This document shows positions 6,789 to 15,700 of a DNA stretch of 18,736 nt, in pieces. Source of the DNA: Candidatus Rifleibacteriota bacterium (GTDB lineage: Bacteria > Riflebacteria > Ozemobacteria > Ozemobacterales > Ozemobacteraceae). The notes under the pieces were generated by a model. That model was not told where the DNA came from and did no database searches. It was given only the letters and a program-made list of their open reading frames with translations. The translations under genes and the position numbers were made by a program. The DNA lies in assembly GCA_029560455.1 (NCBI GenBank), contig JAKQKW010000200.1, positions 1 to 18,736 of the forward strand, read 5' to 3'. Positions within the stretch are counted from its first letter, which is position 1. Every line of letters starts with the position of its first letter.

Positions 6789-9701
6789 TCAGATTTGCTC
6801 AGGCTGAGAAAATTCTGCCAGAAAAGCCTCTATCGCGTGCGTCTTGCCTTTGACCTGGTTGATCGGCAGTTTTTTAAATACACCGGCACCTGCGGCAAGT
6901 TTGGCTGAAGCGCCGGAAACAACTATCCCGCCATGATTAAGGTCTGATGCAGCCGATGCCAGGCGCGCCGCCAGATTCACCGTATCGCCGACCACCGTTC
7001 TGGCAAGTCTGACATTTGTCGCACCCATAATGCCTGATACAACCTCGCCTGAATTGACACCGATGGCAACCGGAAGTTTGTGCGACAACCACAAATGATG
7101 TTGAATGTAGCGGGCACAGGTTAAGGCTGCTGCTGCAGTTTCTTCGGCACTTTTTTCTTTGCTGTGTGGAAAAACGACCATTACTTTGTCTTCGATCATC
7201 TTGTCAATTTCCCCACCAAGATTTACGGCCTTTTCAACTGCAGCGGTAAGATGTGTCTGCATGATCGAAAAAAGTTCGGTTGGTGTGAGCTTTTTCTGCA
7301 AACTTTTAAAATCCTTGATACTTGAGAATAAAACCGTCGCATCGATGATCTGTGCCTGTTCATCTTCGCTGCCTGCGGTCATTTCACGGACGCTCTCAGA
7401 GACAAAATTCTTGAGCAGTTCGCCCTCGGCCAGGCCACCGGCCATTTTATTGAATGCCACAGCTGCTGCGGCAAACTCGTCGGGGTGGCGCTCGTTAATG
7501 CGTACAGAATAATCTTCGGCGATGATTTTTCGGGTTGCTTCAGTCAGCTGCCTGATCGGTATAGTGAAATAGAGCGACGATAAAAGCGCCATAAAAAGTG
7601 CGGCCAGAACCATCAGGACAAAGTATCTGACAGCCGTGGCAGTAAGCTCCTGACTGATGCTGTCAAGGCTGCGGGTGTTTCTCTGGCCGCAGAGGATGAA
7701 ATTTGAGTAACGTGCCGGCAGAGTCTCGAAGATAGGTGAACCGCTGGCGCTGACATCCTGCATGACAAGCCTTGCCCCGGTCAGCAGAGATTGCTTGGCG
7801 AGCCCCATCAGGCCTGGGAACTTTTGTGATAATGTGTGAAAGCTCCCCGGGTCAGCGGTCAGAAACTCATTGTTGCCATACAGTGTTACCAATACTGGTT
7901 TCGCCAGGTCATCTGACAGGCGATTTACAGGAAAATGCCTTCGAATAGTTTCGGAAGAAAAGACGTAGGTGAAAATATATTTTGCCTGGTCGGCGAGTGT
8001 TATCGGCAGGCTGAGTATGGCGTTTTCGTCAAAGAAGGATTGCAGACGCAGCAGGGTGCCGGGGTCTTCCTGCAGGCTGAAGTAGCTTTGTTCGCCAAAA
8101 AGATTGAGCATGATGCTGTCAATTATTTCTGCTTTGATGTCTTCGAATCTGATCTCATCTATTTTTTCATTTTTAGTATCTCTGCCTGATTTTAACTGCT
8201 CATTCAGAATATGCTTGAATCTTGGGCTGAATACCTCGTTTGCGAAAGCGTCTGAAGTGGGAAAAATATTAAAATCCTTCTGATTATGCCGATATTCAAC
8301 TTCGATGAGTTGTCGATCTGTGGCGGTAAGCCAGATTTCGGGGTAACATGGGATTTTCCTCTGCTGCAGAACTTTTTCCGACATTGAAGCCACCAGTTCC
8401 GGGTAGTCCGTTGAAACTGCCAGACCGGTAAACGATGCGATCTGCTCAATCGAGTTCATGCCTCTGACAAAATTGACTGAGTTGCGAAAATTTGAATATG
8501 TGCTCAGATCGAGGTCTTCAAGCTCGGCCGAAAGATCGCTGGCAGCTTTATTGCGTTGAATCTTGAAATTTGCAACGACATATTCATTGGCCAGATAAAG
8601 TCCTGAGGTGAAGGGTACCATGCTGACAAGCGTGAAGACGAGAATGATAAAGTTTCTTAATGACAGTCTGACTTTACGGTCGAAAAGCACATGGTCGACC
8701 ATGAGTTTCCAGACGGCACAGCCGGCGATGGCAAAGATACAAAGCAGTATTTTTAACCCCGGTTGTTCGGGCAATTTGGGCATCGGCGTCACAATCGCTA
8801 CCTGCCAGGGGATTTTGGGGTCGAAAGGGGTAAAAAGAACAATCCACGGGCCAAGCTCCATCCGGCTGGTTCCAGGCTTTTCACGGCCTGTTGCCTCGAT
8901 GACTTTTTTCTCGAGACCCGGGTGCTCATTGAACCATGCGGAAAAGACCGGTTTGATTGCTTTACTGCCGCCAAAAAAGACAATTCCGGCATTTGTGTCT
9001 TTCCACATCAGCACAGCTTTTCTGGCAGCCGTCCTTATCTCTGCCCGTGACAGGTCGATCAGCACGTTCATCAGATAGTCTTTTTTCGAGCGCAGGGTTA
9101 ACAGCATTCTGGTTGATTCTGTGTCACGTACAATCAGCTGATTAGCCTTGACCCTGTCGCCTGAAGACTTCAGAAAGCCAAGATTAAAGATCAGACCGAC
9201 GTCAGTCAGTTGTTTTTGCAGCTGTTCTATCGCACCTTGCGGCGGGTCATTATAAAAGGCCATGTCGATAAATTTGAACATCAGGGCGCTTAAATCCGAG
9301 ATTTTGTTGGCTGATACTTTTCGGGTTCCAGAAAAATGCAGCTGATGTTGCCCTCTTTGGCGATATGAAATGCTTGCTTCCATAGGCAGAAGATATGCCA
9401 GTCCGGTTGTTTGTATGAAGTTTTCGAATGCTTCATCTGCAGACTCCGCAAAAGCACCCCAGGTCAGGTTTGTGTAAATCTGTTCCGTCTGAATCAAAAA
9501 ATAAGAAAAATGTTTGAAGATTTCCTGGGAGATCAGTGCTATCTGGCTTTGAGAGCGAAGCTCATTTTCGAGCCTTGTTTCTATTTGTTTTCTGTGCTCA
9601 TCAGAAAGAAGTCTTGCTGACGATTCGAGTGAATAGGCTGTCATCAGCGAAGGCAGAGCGAGCAGCAGCGTTGCGGCGACAAGTATGATTAACTTTTTCA
9701 T
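6789..9701 (-). CDS. C2-type (substrate-binding) subunit of a membrane class III adenylyl cyclase, pair A
   Basis: A 970-residue class III cyclase homologue and paralogue of the protein at 815-3661. Predicted order: helix 4-23, extracytoplasmic domain about 24-312, helices about 316-334 and 350-371, second extracytoplasmic domain about 372-690, helix about 692-714, HAMP about 713-757, cyclase domain about 786-965. Lys834 (EIDKMIED), Thr902, Asn909 and Arg913 (GDTVNLAARL) are intact, as is the second metal aspartate Asp838. The first metal aspartate is Ser794 (LFSSI). The spacing 794 to 838 is the family-typical 44 residues, so the loss is a true substitution and not an alignment shift. The ATG start shares ATGA with the TGA of the upstream gene, implying coupled, near-equimolar synthesis. 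A double hairpin repeat lies downstream. The Lys/Thr pair is the class IIIb signature known from bicarbonate-responsive cyclases; whether this enzyme responds to bicarbonate is inference. Confidence 0.9.
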   Translation of the reverse strand: MKKLIILVAATLLLALPSLMTAYSLESSARLLSDEHRKQIETRLENELRSQSQIALISQEIFKHFSYFLIQTEQIYTNLTWGAFAESADEAFENFIQTTGLAYLLPMEASISYRQRGQHQLHFSGTRKVSANKISDLSALMFKFIDMAFYNDPPQGAIEQLQKQLTDVGLIFNLGFLKSSGDRVKANQLIVRDTESTRMLLTLRSKKDYLMNVLIDLSRAEIRTAARKAVLMWKDTNAGIVFFGGSKAIKPVFSAWFNEHPGLEKKVIEATGREKPGTSRMELGPWIVLFTPFDPKIPWQVAIVTPMPKLPEQPGLKILLCIFAIAGCAVWKLMVDHVLFDRKVRLSLRNFIILVFTLVSMVPFTSGLYLANEYVVANFKIQRNKAASDLSAELEDLDLSTYSNFRNSVNFVRGMNSIEQIASFTGLAVSTDYPELVASMSEKVLQQRKIPCYPEIWLTATDRQLIEVEYRHNQKDFNIFPTSDAFANEVFSPRFKHILNEQLKSGRDTKNEKIDEIRFEDIKAEIIDSIMLNLFGEQSYFSLQEDPGTLLRLQSFFDENAILSLPITLADQAKYIFTYVFSSETIRRHFPVNRLSDDLAKPVLVTLYGNNEFLTADPGSFHTLSQKFPGLMGLAKQSLLTGARLVMQDVSASGSPIFETLPARYSNFILCGQRNTRSLDSISQELTATAVRYFVLMVLAALFMALLSSLYFTIPIRQLTEATRKIIAEDYSVRINERHPDEFAAAAVAFNKMAGGLAEGELLKNFVSESVREMTAGSEDEQAQIIDATVLFSSIKDFKSLQKKLTPTELFSIMQTHLTAAVEKAVNLGGEIDKMIEDKVMVVFPHSKEKSAEETAAAALTCARYIQHHLWLSHKLPVAIGVNSGEVVSGIMGATNVRLARTVVGDTVNLAARLASAASDLNHGGIVVSGASAKLAAGAGVFKKLPINQVKGKTHAIEAFLAEFSQPEQI

Positions 9702-12625
9702 GCTTCGCCAGCCCTTTCCAGAAGCTCAAAAACATCTGTCCCATTAAGAGGTTTGCAGACGGCTATTGCTTCACGCTCCAGCGGTTCGACAAAATGGTGC
9801 GAAACAATAATTCTTGTGTGCGAGCCAAGCTTGCTGAGGGCTTCAAATTCTTCTGCCTGATGTCTGGCTTCGCCAATGATCGAAAATTCATAGCGACCCG
9901 GGGTTACGAGTGACCCTGCGATGACGGTTCCGTGCTGCAGGCCGATGCCGATAGCGTAAGTAAACTTGCCTTCTTCGTGTCTCAGCTGATTCAGATTCTG
10001 ATGTGCCGAGTGCACGGCAAGAGCAGCCTTTAATGCCGCGAGTCGGCTGTCGCCAAATTCTTTATCGGGGAAAAAAGCGACAATTGCGTCGCCGATAAAC
10101 TGCTCGATCTGCCCACCGAGAGTCTGAATTTTCTTCGACATGGTTTCGAGGTGTGAGTTGAGCATTGCGGCTATGTCAGCCGGCGGAAAACTCTCGGAAA
10201 GAGTCGTAAAGTTACGGATATCTGAAAATAGGACAGTACCGGTTATTTCGCGGGCTTTTTTAAGCTCTTCAAAGCTTGATCCATTCGAAAGACTCTTGTC
10301 TAAAGTGGTTGATACGAATTTGCCCAGTCGCAGTCTTTCTTTGAAACCGTTTTGCATGAGGTTGACCGTGTTCGCCAGTTGCCCAAGCTCATCCTGCCTT
10401 TCAATGCAGAGGCTGAGGTCTAGATTGCCATGGCTGATATTGTGAAGAACGAGGTTGATGCGCTCCAGTGGCATCAGCATGTGCGAAGTGGCGAGCGAAG
10501 ACGCTACATACATAAGACAGGCCAGCATTACGGCCGCAATTTCCAGAAACAACTTTTTCATCTGCCTTGCTGCATCAGGCTCTGCCAGAGAGACAATGCA
10601 ACCGCCGGCAAAATTGGGCATCTTGCTCATGGGGTAGAAAAGATAAAGGTAGTCGCTGTCGGTTATCGACTTTTCAAAAATCGAACTGCGGCATTTTTTC
10701 ATCAGGGAAAAAGCTTTTTTTCCGGCTTTGCTTTGCAGAGCCCGCATTTTTTTGAAAGGGAAAATTGAAAATTCTGTATTTGGCAGTAATTCGGCTGCGA
10801 GAAAAATATTGGCATCATTTATGTTATGCATATCAAGCTCGCGAGTGAGATATCTGCGAAAAAAGCTCTCTGAGCTGGCAGCAAAGATCAGGTATGAGGC
10901 TATCCTGCCGTTTCTGGTCAAAATAACCGAGAAAAAGTAGTCTTTCCCGGTGTTGCCGTAGCTGACAAAGGTCGGCTTTTCATAGGTCATAAAAAAGGTT
11001 TCTGCCAGAAACTCGTTTGGCAGCCCGGAGAGTATCTGGTAGAAATTCTTCTGACCTGAATCCATAAGCGTTTCAGGCAAAGGCGTCATTTTTGAAAGAA
11101 TCTGGTTAATCTTGAAAACCCCGGGCCCCATGAGGTTCATGTGAGTTTTCGCAGTCTGGCGTATGCGCTGGTCGGCAACCAGCATCTCAGAAGAGATGCC
11201 GGGGTAAAAGGCAAACATATAGTCGAGAGAGAGTTCGAGGCTGAGCATTTTATTGCGTATGGCGTTGAAGGCCTTGCGCGTGTCGTTGCTGTTGCCGTTG
11301 TTCAGAAGGTTTTGCACGCGAGGGTTTTTTATGATTTCAGAAATGTGATAGCCGAAGAGCTGTAGAAGGATATCGCTGCGTTCATTGATATTGCTGAGTT
11401 TCTGGCTGTTCTCGCGTTTCAGTTCAATAATTTCGTTCTGGTATGACTCTTCAATCAGAGAATAACCGGCAGAAAGCATTACGGAAATTGGTATGAGACC
11501 TGTAAGAAAGAATAATACCCTGAATGATGCTGCGAGAGGCAGGCCCGGTCGACCATTTTTCCAGTAAAACAATGTAAAAATCAGCGCCCAGAAAACCACT
11601 ACCAGTGCTGCTGCAACTGTAATGTCCGGTTTTGTCATCTTAAGGGCTTTGGGAGTTGGCGAAAAAATAATAGCATCGTAAGGAATATCAACGGTCAAAA
11701 AGCCTCTGAGAAAAAGATGCCCGTCGGTTTCGAAAATCTGTTTGCCCTTGTCATCAGTTCTTTGAACCACCTTTTTGAGTGTGTTTACAAGCAGGCGGCG
11801 ATATTCCTGGTTTTGATCTATCTGCTCTGGCAGAACGAGCCTTAAGTGATTGCTGAGGCTGTCTATGGGCACAAAAGCAACAGCCAGATGCCTTTTTGTT
11901 TCTTCAAGGGTTTTGTCGGCAACGGTCTGAAGAATTTTTTCGATATTACCACTGTGGGATACTGGAAAAAGAATCGCTGTAACGGCTTCGGTTTTTAGCC
12001 CATTTTTGAACTGGCGCCAGTATAGGTAATACTTTCGACCTTCAAAGTTGACCGGCGTTGTTTTGCCTTCGCGCTTTCTGCCAACCTGAAGAGGTGCAGA
12101 ATAAGTGCCGAATACGCTTCTGACAAATTTTTCCAGACGGCTGATTTCATTCTGGTCCATGTCGGGGTTGTTGGCAAATTCGATGAAACTCTGCATGACC
12201 CGCTGCATGACCCGCTGATGCGTGCCAGTCAGGCCGTTGGCGTTGACCGGCAGAACTTTGGCGTTATTGACCTTGAAAAGCCAGATCAGAGCTTCATTGT
12301 CTATAAGACTCGCATCAAAATGCCGGTTGACAAGCTCGACAAACACTTCGGGTTTAAACCCGGAAGAGTCTGCTTCAAAGTCTTTTGCAAGCCGGTTGCC
12401 AGATTCTGATACCAGACTCGAAAATGTGTGATTCGCTCGTACAGATGCAAGAACGATCTGGGCTTTCTCGTTCCAGAGATTGCGCTTTCTGTTGATTTCG
12501 TCTTCGCTTCGGGCGATGTAAAATTGAATCCCCGCAAAAACGATTCCTAGCGTAATAAGAACCGGAAAAACCAGACCAAAAAAACTTCTGAAGTTGTTTT
12601 CAACAAGACTGATTAATTTTTTCAC
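9698..12625 (-). CDS. C1-type (metal-binding) subunit of a membrane class III adenylyl cyclase, pair A
   Basis: A 975-residue class III cyclase homologue, first gene of the leftward unit. Predicted order: helix about 14-37, extracytoplasmic domain about 38-330, helices about 333-354 and 366-388, second extracytoplasmic domain about 389-690, helix about 692-712, HAMP about 717-760, cyclase domain about 793-970. Metal aspartates Asp802 (LFSDIRNF) and Asp846 (FIGDAIVAFF) are present, 44 residues apart. The lysine position is Gln842, and the Asn and Arg positions are His922 and Glu926 (IIGEARHQAEE). With its paralogue at 3658-6615 it shares IRNFTT, EQFIGDAIVAFF, and in the first sensor domain SAP and LYW motifs. 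The start is GTG at 12625, with GGAAG 6 bases upstream and a TATAAT box about 34 bases upstream. Its TGA lies inside the ATG of the following C2-type gene. Function as half of a heterodimer is inferred from residue complementarity. Confidence 0.9.
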   Translation of the reverse strand: MKKLISLVENNFRSFFGLVFPVLITLGIVFAGIQFYIARSEDEINRKRNLWNEKAQIVLASVRANHTFSSLVSESGNRLAKDFEADSSGFKPEVFVELVNRHFDASLIDNEALIWLFKVNNAKVLPVNANGLTGTHQRVMQRVMQSFIEFANNPDMDQNEISRLEKFVRSVFGTYSAPLQVGRKREGKTTPVNFEGRKYYLYWRQFKNGLKTEAVTAILFPVSHSGNIEKILQTVADKTLEETKRHLAVAFVPIDSLSNHLRLVLPEQIDQNQEYRRLLVNTLKKVVQRTDDKGKQIFETDGHLFLRGFLTVDIPYDAIIFSPTPKALKMTKPDITVAAALVVVFWALIFTLFYWKNGRPGLPLAASFRVLFFLTGLIPISVMLSAGYSLIEESYQNEIIELKRENSQKLSNINERSDILLQLFGYHISEIIKNPRVQNLLNNGNSNDTRKAFNAIRNKMLSLELSLDYMFAFYPGISSEMLVADQRIRQTAKTHMNLMGPGVFKINQILSKMTPLPETLMDSGQKNFYQILSGLPNEFLAETFFMTYEKPTFVSYGNTGKDYFFSVILTRNGRIASYLIFAASSESFFRRYLTRELDMHNINDANIFLAAELLPNTEFSIFPFKKMRALQSKAGKKAFSLMKKCRSSIFEKSITDSDYLYLFYPMSKMPNFAGGCIVSLAEPDAARQMKKLFLEIAAVMLACLMYVASSLATSHMLMPLERINLVLHNISHGNLDLSLCIERQDELGQLANTVNLMQNGFKERLRLGKFVSTTLDKSLSNGSSFEELKKAREITGTVLFSDIRNFTTLSESFPPADIAAMLNSHLETMSKKIQTLGGQIEQFIGDAIVAFFPDKEFGDSRLAALKAALAVHSAHQNLNQLRHEEGKFTYAIGIGLQHGTVIAGSLVTPGRYEFSIIGEARHQAEEFEALSKLGSHTRIIVSHHFVEPLEREAIAVCKPLNGTDVFELLERAGEA
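12191..12214. repeat. 12-base tandem duplication inside the first cyclase gene
   Basis: CTGCATGACCCG occurs twice in a row on the plus strand. It gives an in-frame repeat QRVMQRVM at about residues 137-144 of the first extracytoplasmic domain of the protein at 9698-12625. The paralogue at 3658-6615 shows no such repeat, so it is probably a recent slippage duplication. Confidence 0.8.
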
Positions 12626-12631
12626 TTACAG

Positions 12632-12651
12632 CTTCCATTCCCACCGGGAAT
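12632..12651 (-). promoter_or_regulatory. Short leader: 5'-end hairpin followed by ribosome binding site
   Basis: On the minus strand ATTCCC-GGT-GGGAAT (12637-12651) forms a 6-bp stem with a 3-base loop. It is followed directly by GGAAG (12632-12636), 6 bases from the GTG start. If transcription starts near 12652, as the -10 box implies, the hairpin is at the very 5' end of the mRNA. There it could protect the transcript or affect ribosome access. The role is inferred. Confidence 0.45.
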
Positions 12652-12658
12652 TGCGAGA

Positions 12659-12664
12659 ATTATA
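12659..12664 (-). promoter_or_regulatory. -10 box of the leftward cyclase unit
   Basis: The minus strand reads TATAAT, a perfect -10 hexamer, about 34 bases ahead of the GTG at 12625. Transcription would begin near 12652. No good -35 hexamer is present at 16-18 bases; the expected place overlaps an 8-base palindrome TGTGCACA at 12681-12688. This suggests that an activator or an alternative recognition element may be needed. Confidence 0.55.
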
Positions 12665-12777
12665 ACCTTTCCTTCTATCGTGTGCACAGGAAAATTTGCT
12701 TTTCATGACCTTGAATCGTCGAAAAATGAACCCTGTCTTTTTTGCAAAAAAAATGCTTCAACAGAACAAGTTTGCGA

Positions 12778-12783
12778 TATAAT
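12778..12783 (+). promoter_or_regulatory. -10 box of dnaE
   Basis: A perfect TATAAT ends 9 bases before the dnaE ATG at 12793. Transcription would start within about three bases of the start codon, giving an almost leaderless mRNA. This fits the lack of a Shine-Dalgarno ahead of that ATG. The -35 region (about 12754-12761) has no good match to the consensus. Confidence 0.5.
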
Positions 12784-12792
12784 TTAACCGCC

Positions 12793-15700
12793 ATGTTTCA
12801 TACCAATTTTGTTCATCTGCATGTACATAGCCACTACAGTCTGCTCGACGGGGCCGCACCGGTAAAAGCCATTGTTGATGCGGCCCGGCGCTTTCGCATG
12901 CCGGCAATTGCCCTCACCGACCATGGCAACATGTTTGGCGCCATCGAACTGTACCAGTATGCCATCAAAAAGGGCGTTAAACCGATCATCGGTTTCGAAG
13001 CCTATTTAACCCCGGGCTCTCATACCGACAACAAGCGAGATCTGCCTCTCTACCATCTGGTGTTGTTGGCACGCAACATCGAAGGCTACCGTAATCTGGT
13101 CAAACTTTCGACAATTGCTTTTACCAAAGGCTTTTATTACAAGCCAAGAATCGATTTCGCTCTGCTTGAGCAGCATAAAGAGGGCCTGATAGGTCTTGGT
13201 GCCTGTCTTGCCGGCGAGATCCCCAAAGAACTGCTCGAAGAAGACCGCGAAGGCGCCATGACCGCCATAAAACGCTATCAGCAGATTCTCGGTAAAGAAA
13301 ATTTTTATGTCGAAATCCAGAATCATGGCCTGACCGACCAGATAAAGATCCTGCGGTCTCTCGTCGAAGTTGCCCGCGCATGCGACTGCCCGATTGTCGC
13401 CACCAACGACAGCCACTATGTTAAACCCGACGACTGGGAAGCCCAGGACGCGCTGCTCTGCCTTAACACCAACTCGAAGATCGACGACGTTAACAGAATG
13501 CGCTTTGGCTCCCGCGAATTTTACCTCAAGTCGCCACAGGAAATGACCGAGCTGTTCTCTGAATGGCCCGATGCAATAACCAACACCTTGCGTATCGCCG
13601 AGCGATGCAATGTGCAGTTGACTCTGGGCAAATCAATTCTCCCGGAATTCGAAATTCCCGATGGCAAAACCTCTGAAAGTTATCTGACAGAGCTTTGTGT
13701 TGCCGGTTATACCTGGCGCTATGGCTCCCAGAGCCCCGGCGAAGTTGTCGAAAAACGTCTTGAATACGAGCTCTCTGTCGTTAAACGCATGGGTTTCTGT
13801 GATTACTTTCTCATCGTCTGGGACTTCATCAGAGCCGCCCGCGAAATGGGAGTTCCGGTCGGGCCGGGCCGCGGTTCTGCCGCCGGTTCAATTATCGCCT
13901 ATCTGCTTGGTATTACCGACATCGACCCGCTTAAGTATGGTCTGCTGTTCGAACGCTTTCTCAACCCTGAGCGTATCAGCATGCCTGATATCGACGTCGA
14001 CTTCAGTGACGACGGTCGCCAGAAAGTAATCGACTACGTCAAAGAAAAATACGGTTACAACCGGGTTTCGCAGATCATCACCTTCAATTTTATTCTCGCC
14101 AAGATGGCGATTCGCGATATCGGCCGCGTCATGGGCATGGAACTGCCAGAAGTTGATCGTATTGCCAAAATGATCCCTGAAAAGCCCGGCATTCACCTCA
14201 AAGCCGTTGTGAACGATGTGCCGGAGCTCAAAGAAATAGTCGAGCATGGCACCGAACAGCAGAAACGACTGCTGAAAATCGCCGGTACAGTTGACGGTCT
14301 GGTAAGGCACACTGGCGTACATGCCTGTGGCATCGTTATCTCGGCCATTGACCTGATGGATATCGTGCCACTGTGCATCGATAAAGACAAAAACATCATG
14401 ACCCAGTATGAGAAGAACGCGATCGAGTCGATCGGACTTCTCAAAATGGACTTTCTCGGCCTCAAGACCCTCACCATCCTGCAGCGGGCTCTCGAAAACA
14501 TCAAAGAGAGTCGCGGCATCGACGTCGATCTCGAAAAAGCGCCGATCGATGATCCGAAGGTCTATCAACTGCTGCAGCAGGCCCTGACCCTCGGAATATT
14601 CCAGCTCGAATCTGCAGGCATGCGCAACCTGATTGCCCGCCTCAAGCCCTCGGTTTTCGAAGACATCATCGCGCTTCTCGCCATGTACCGCCCTGGCCCG
14701 CTCAGCTCAGGCATGGTCGACGATTTTGTCGAACGCAAACATGGCCGCAAAGAAATGGCCTATCCGCACCCAGATCTGGAGCCGGTTCTTAAAGATACTT
14801 ACGGCGTTTTCCTGTATCAGGAACAGGTCATGCAGACTGCCAACGTTCTTGCCGGTTTTACCATGGCTCAAGCAGATGCTCTTCGCAAGGCAATGGGTAA
14901 AAAAATTGCCGAAGTCATGGAAAAGATGGGCAAGCTTTTCGTAAAAGGTGCCATAGAAAGAGGCATTGACGGCGGGCTGGCACAGTCGATTTTCGACCTT
15001 ATGGCAGGCTTTGCCGAATATGGCTTCAACAAGTCGCATTCGGCCGCTTATGCCATTGTTACCTTCAGAACTGCCTATCTTAAGGCACACTACCCGGTAG
15101 AATTCATGGCGGCCGTTCTTTCTTCAGAAATCAACGATACCGACAAGGTTGCCGAGTATATCGACGAATGCCGAACTCTCGGCATGGAAATTCTGCCCCC
15201 TGATATCAATGCCTCTGTTGGTCTGTTCAAAGTTGACGGCGGCAATATCCGCTATGGTCTAAGCGCCATCAAAGGGGTGGGGCAGGGGGCCGTCGATTCA
15301 ATTGTCGAGCAGCGCAGCAAGGGTGGCCCGTTCAAGTCGCTCGCCGATCTGACACGCCGTGTTGATACCCGTCAGGTGAATTCCCGGGTAATCGATGCTC
15401 TGATAAAAGCCGGGGCACTCGACAGTTTCGGGCTCAAAAAAAGCCAGCTGCTGCAGATGTCGACTGAAGCGCTTAAAGCCGGTCAGTCGGCAATGAAAGA
15501 TCGTCTTGCCGGTCAGGCAACCTTTTTTGACCTTCTCGGCGGCGAAGACAGTGGTATGTCCGAGGCCGAAATCAAGCCGCCCGATATTCCTGAACTGCCC
15601 GAAAAAGAGCTGCTGCAGGCAGAAAAAGAAGTTTTCGGTTACTATCTGACTGGCGACCCGTTTGCTTCAGTAGCGCCTCTTGGCAAGGTATTTTCGACGC

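Noticed and set aside
815..12625. The four cyclases as simply inactive pseudoenzymes
   Set aside because: The losses are complementary and consistent between the two pairs, and the remaining catalytic residues are fully kept, which argues against random decay.
12681..12688. Palindrome as a CRP (cAMP receptor) site
   Set aside because: It lacks the TGTGA-N6-TCACA spacing; only the outer bases are similar.
12742..12792. TTG start giving dnaE 17 more residues
   Set aside because: The extra residues are not like family N-termini, and the TATAAT box lies within them, so transcripts from it would not include this start.
13888..14568. Minus-strand open frame of 226 codons
   Set aside because: It lies wholly inside dnaE, antisense to conserved polymerase motifs, and resembles no protein family; an overlap shadow of a strongly coding region.
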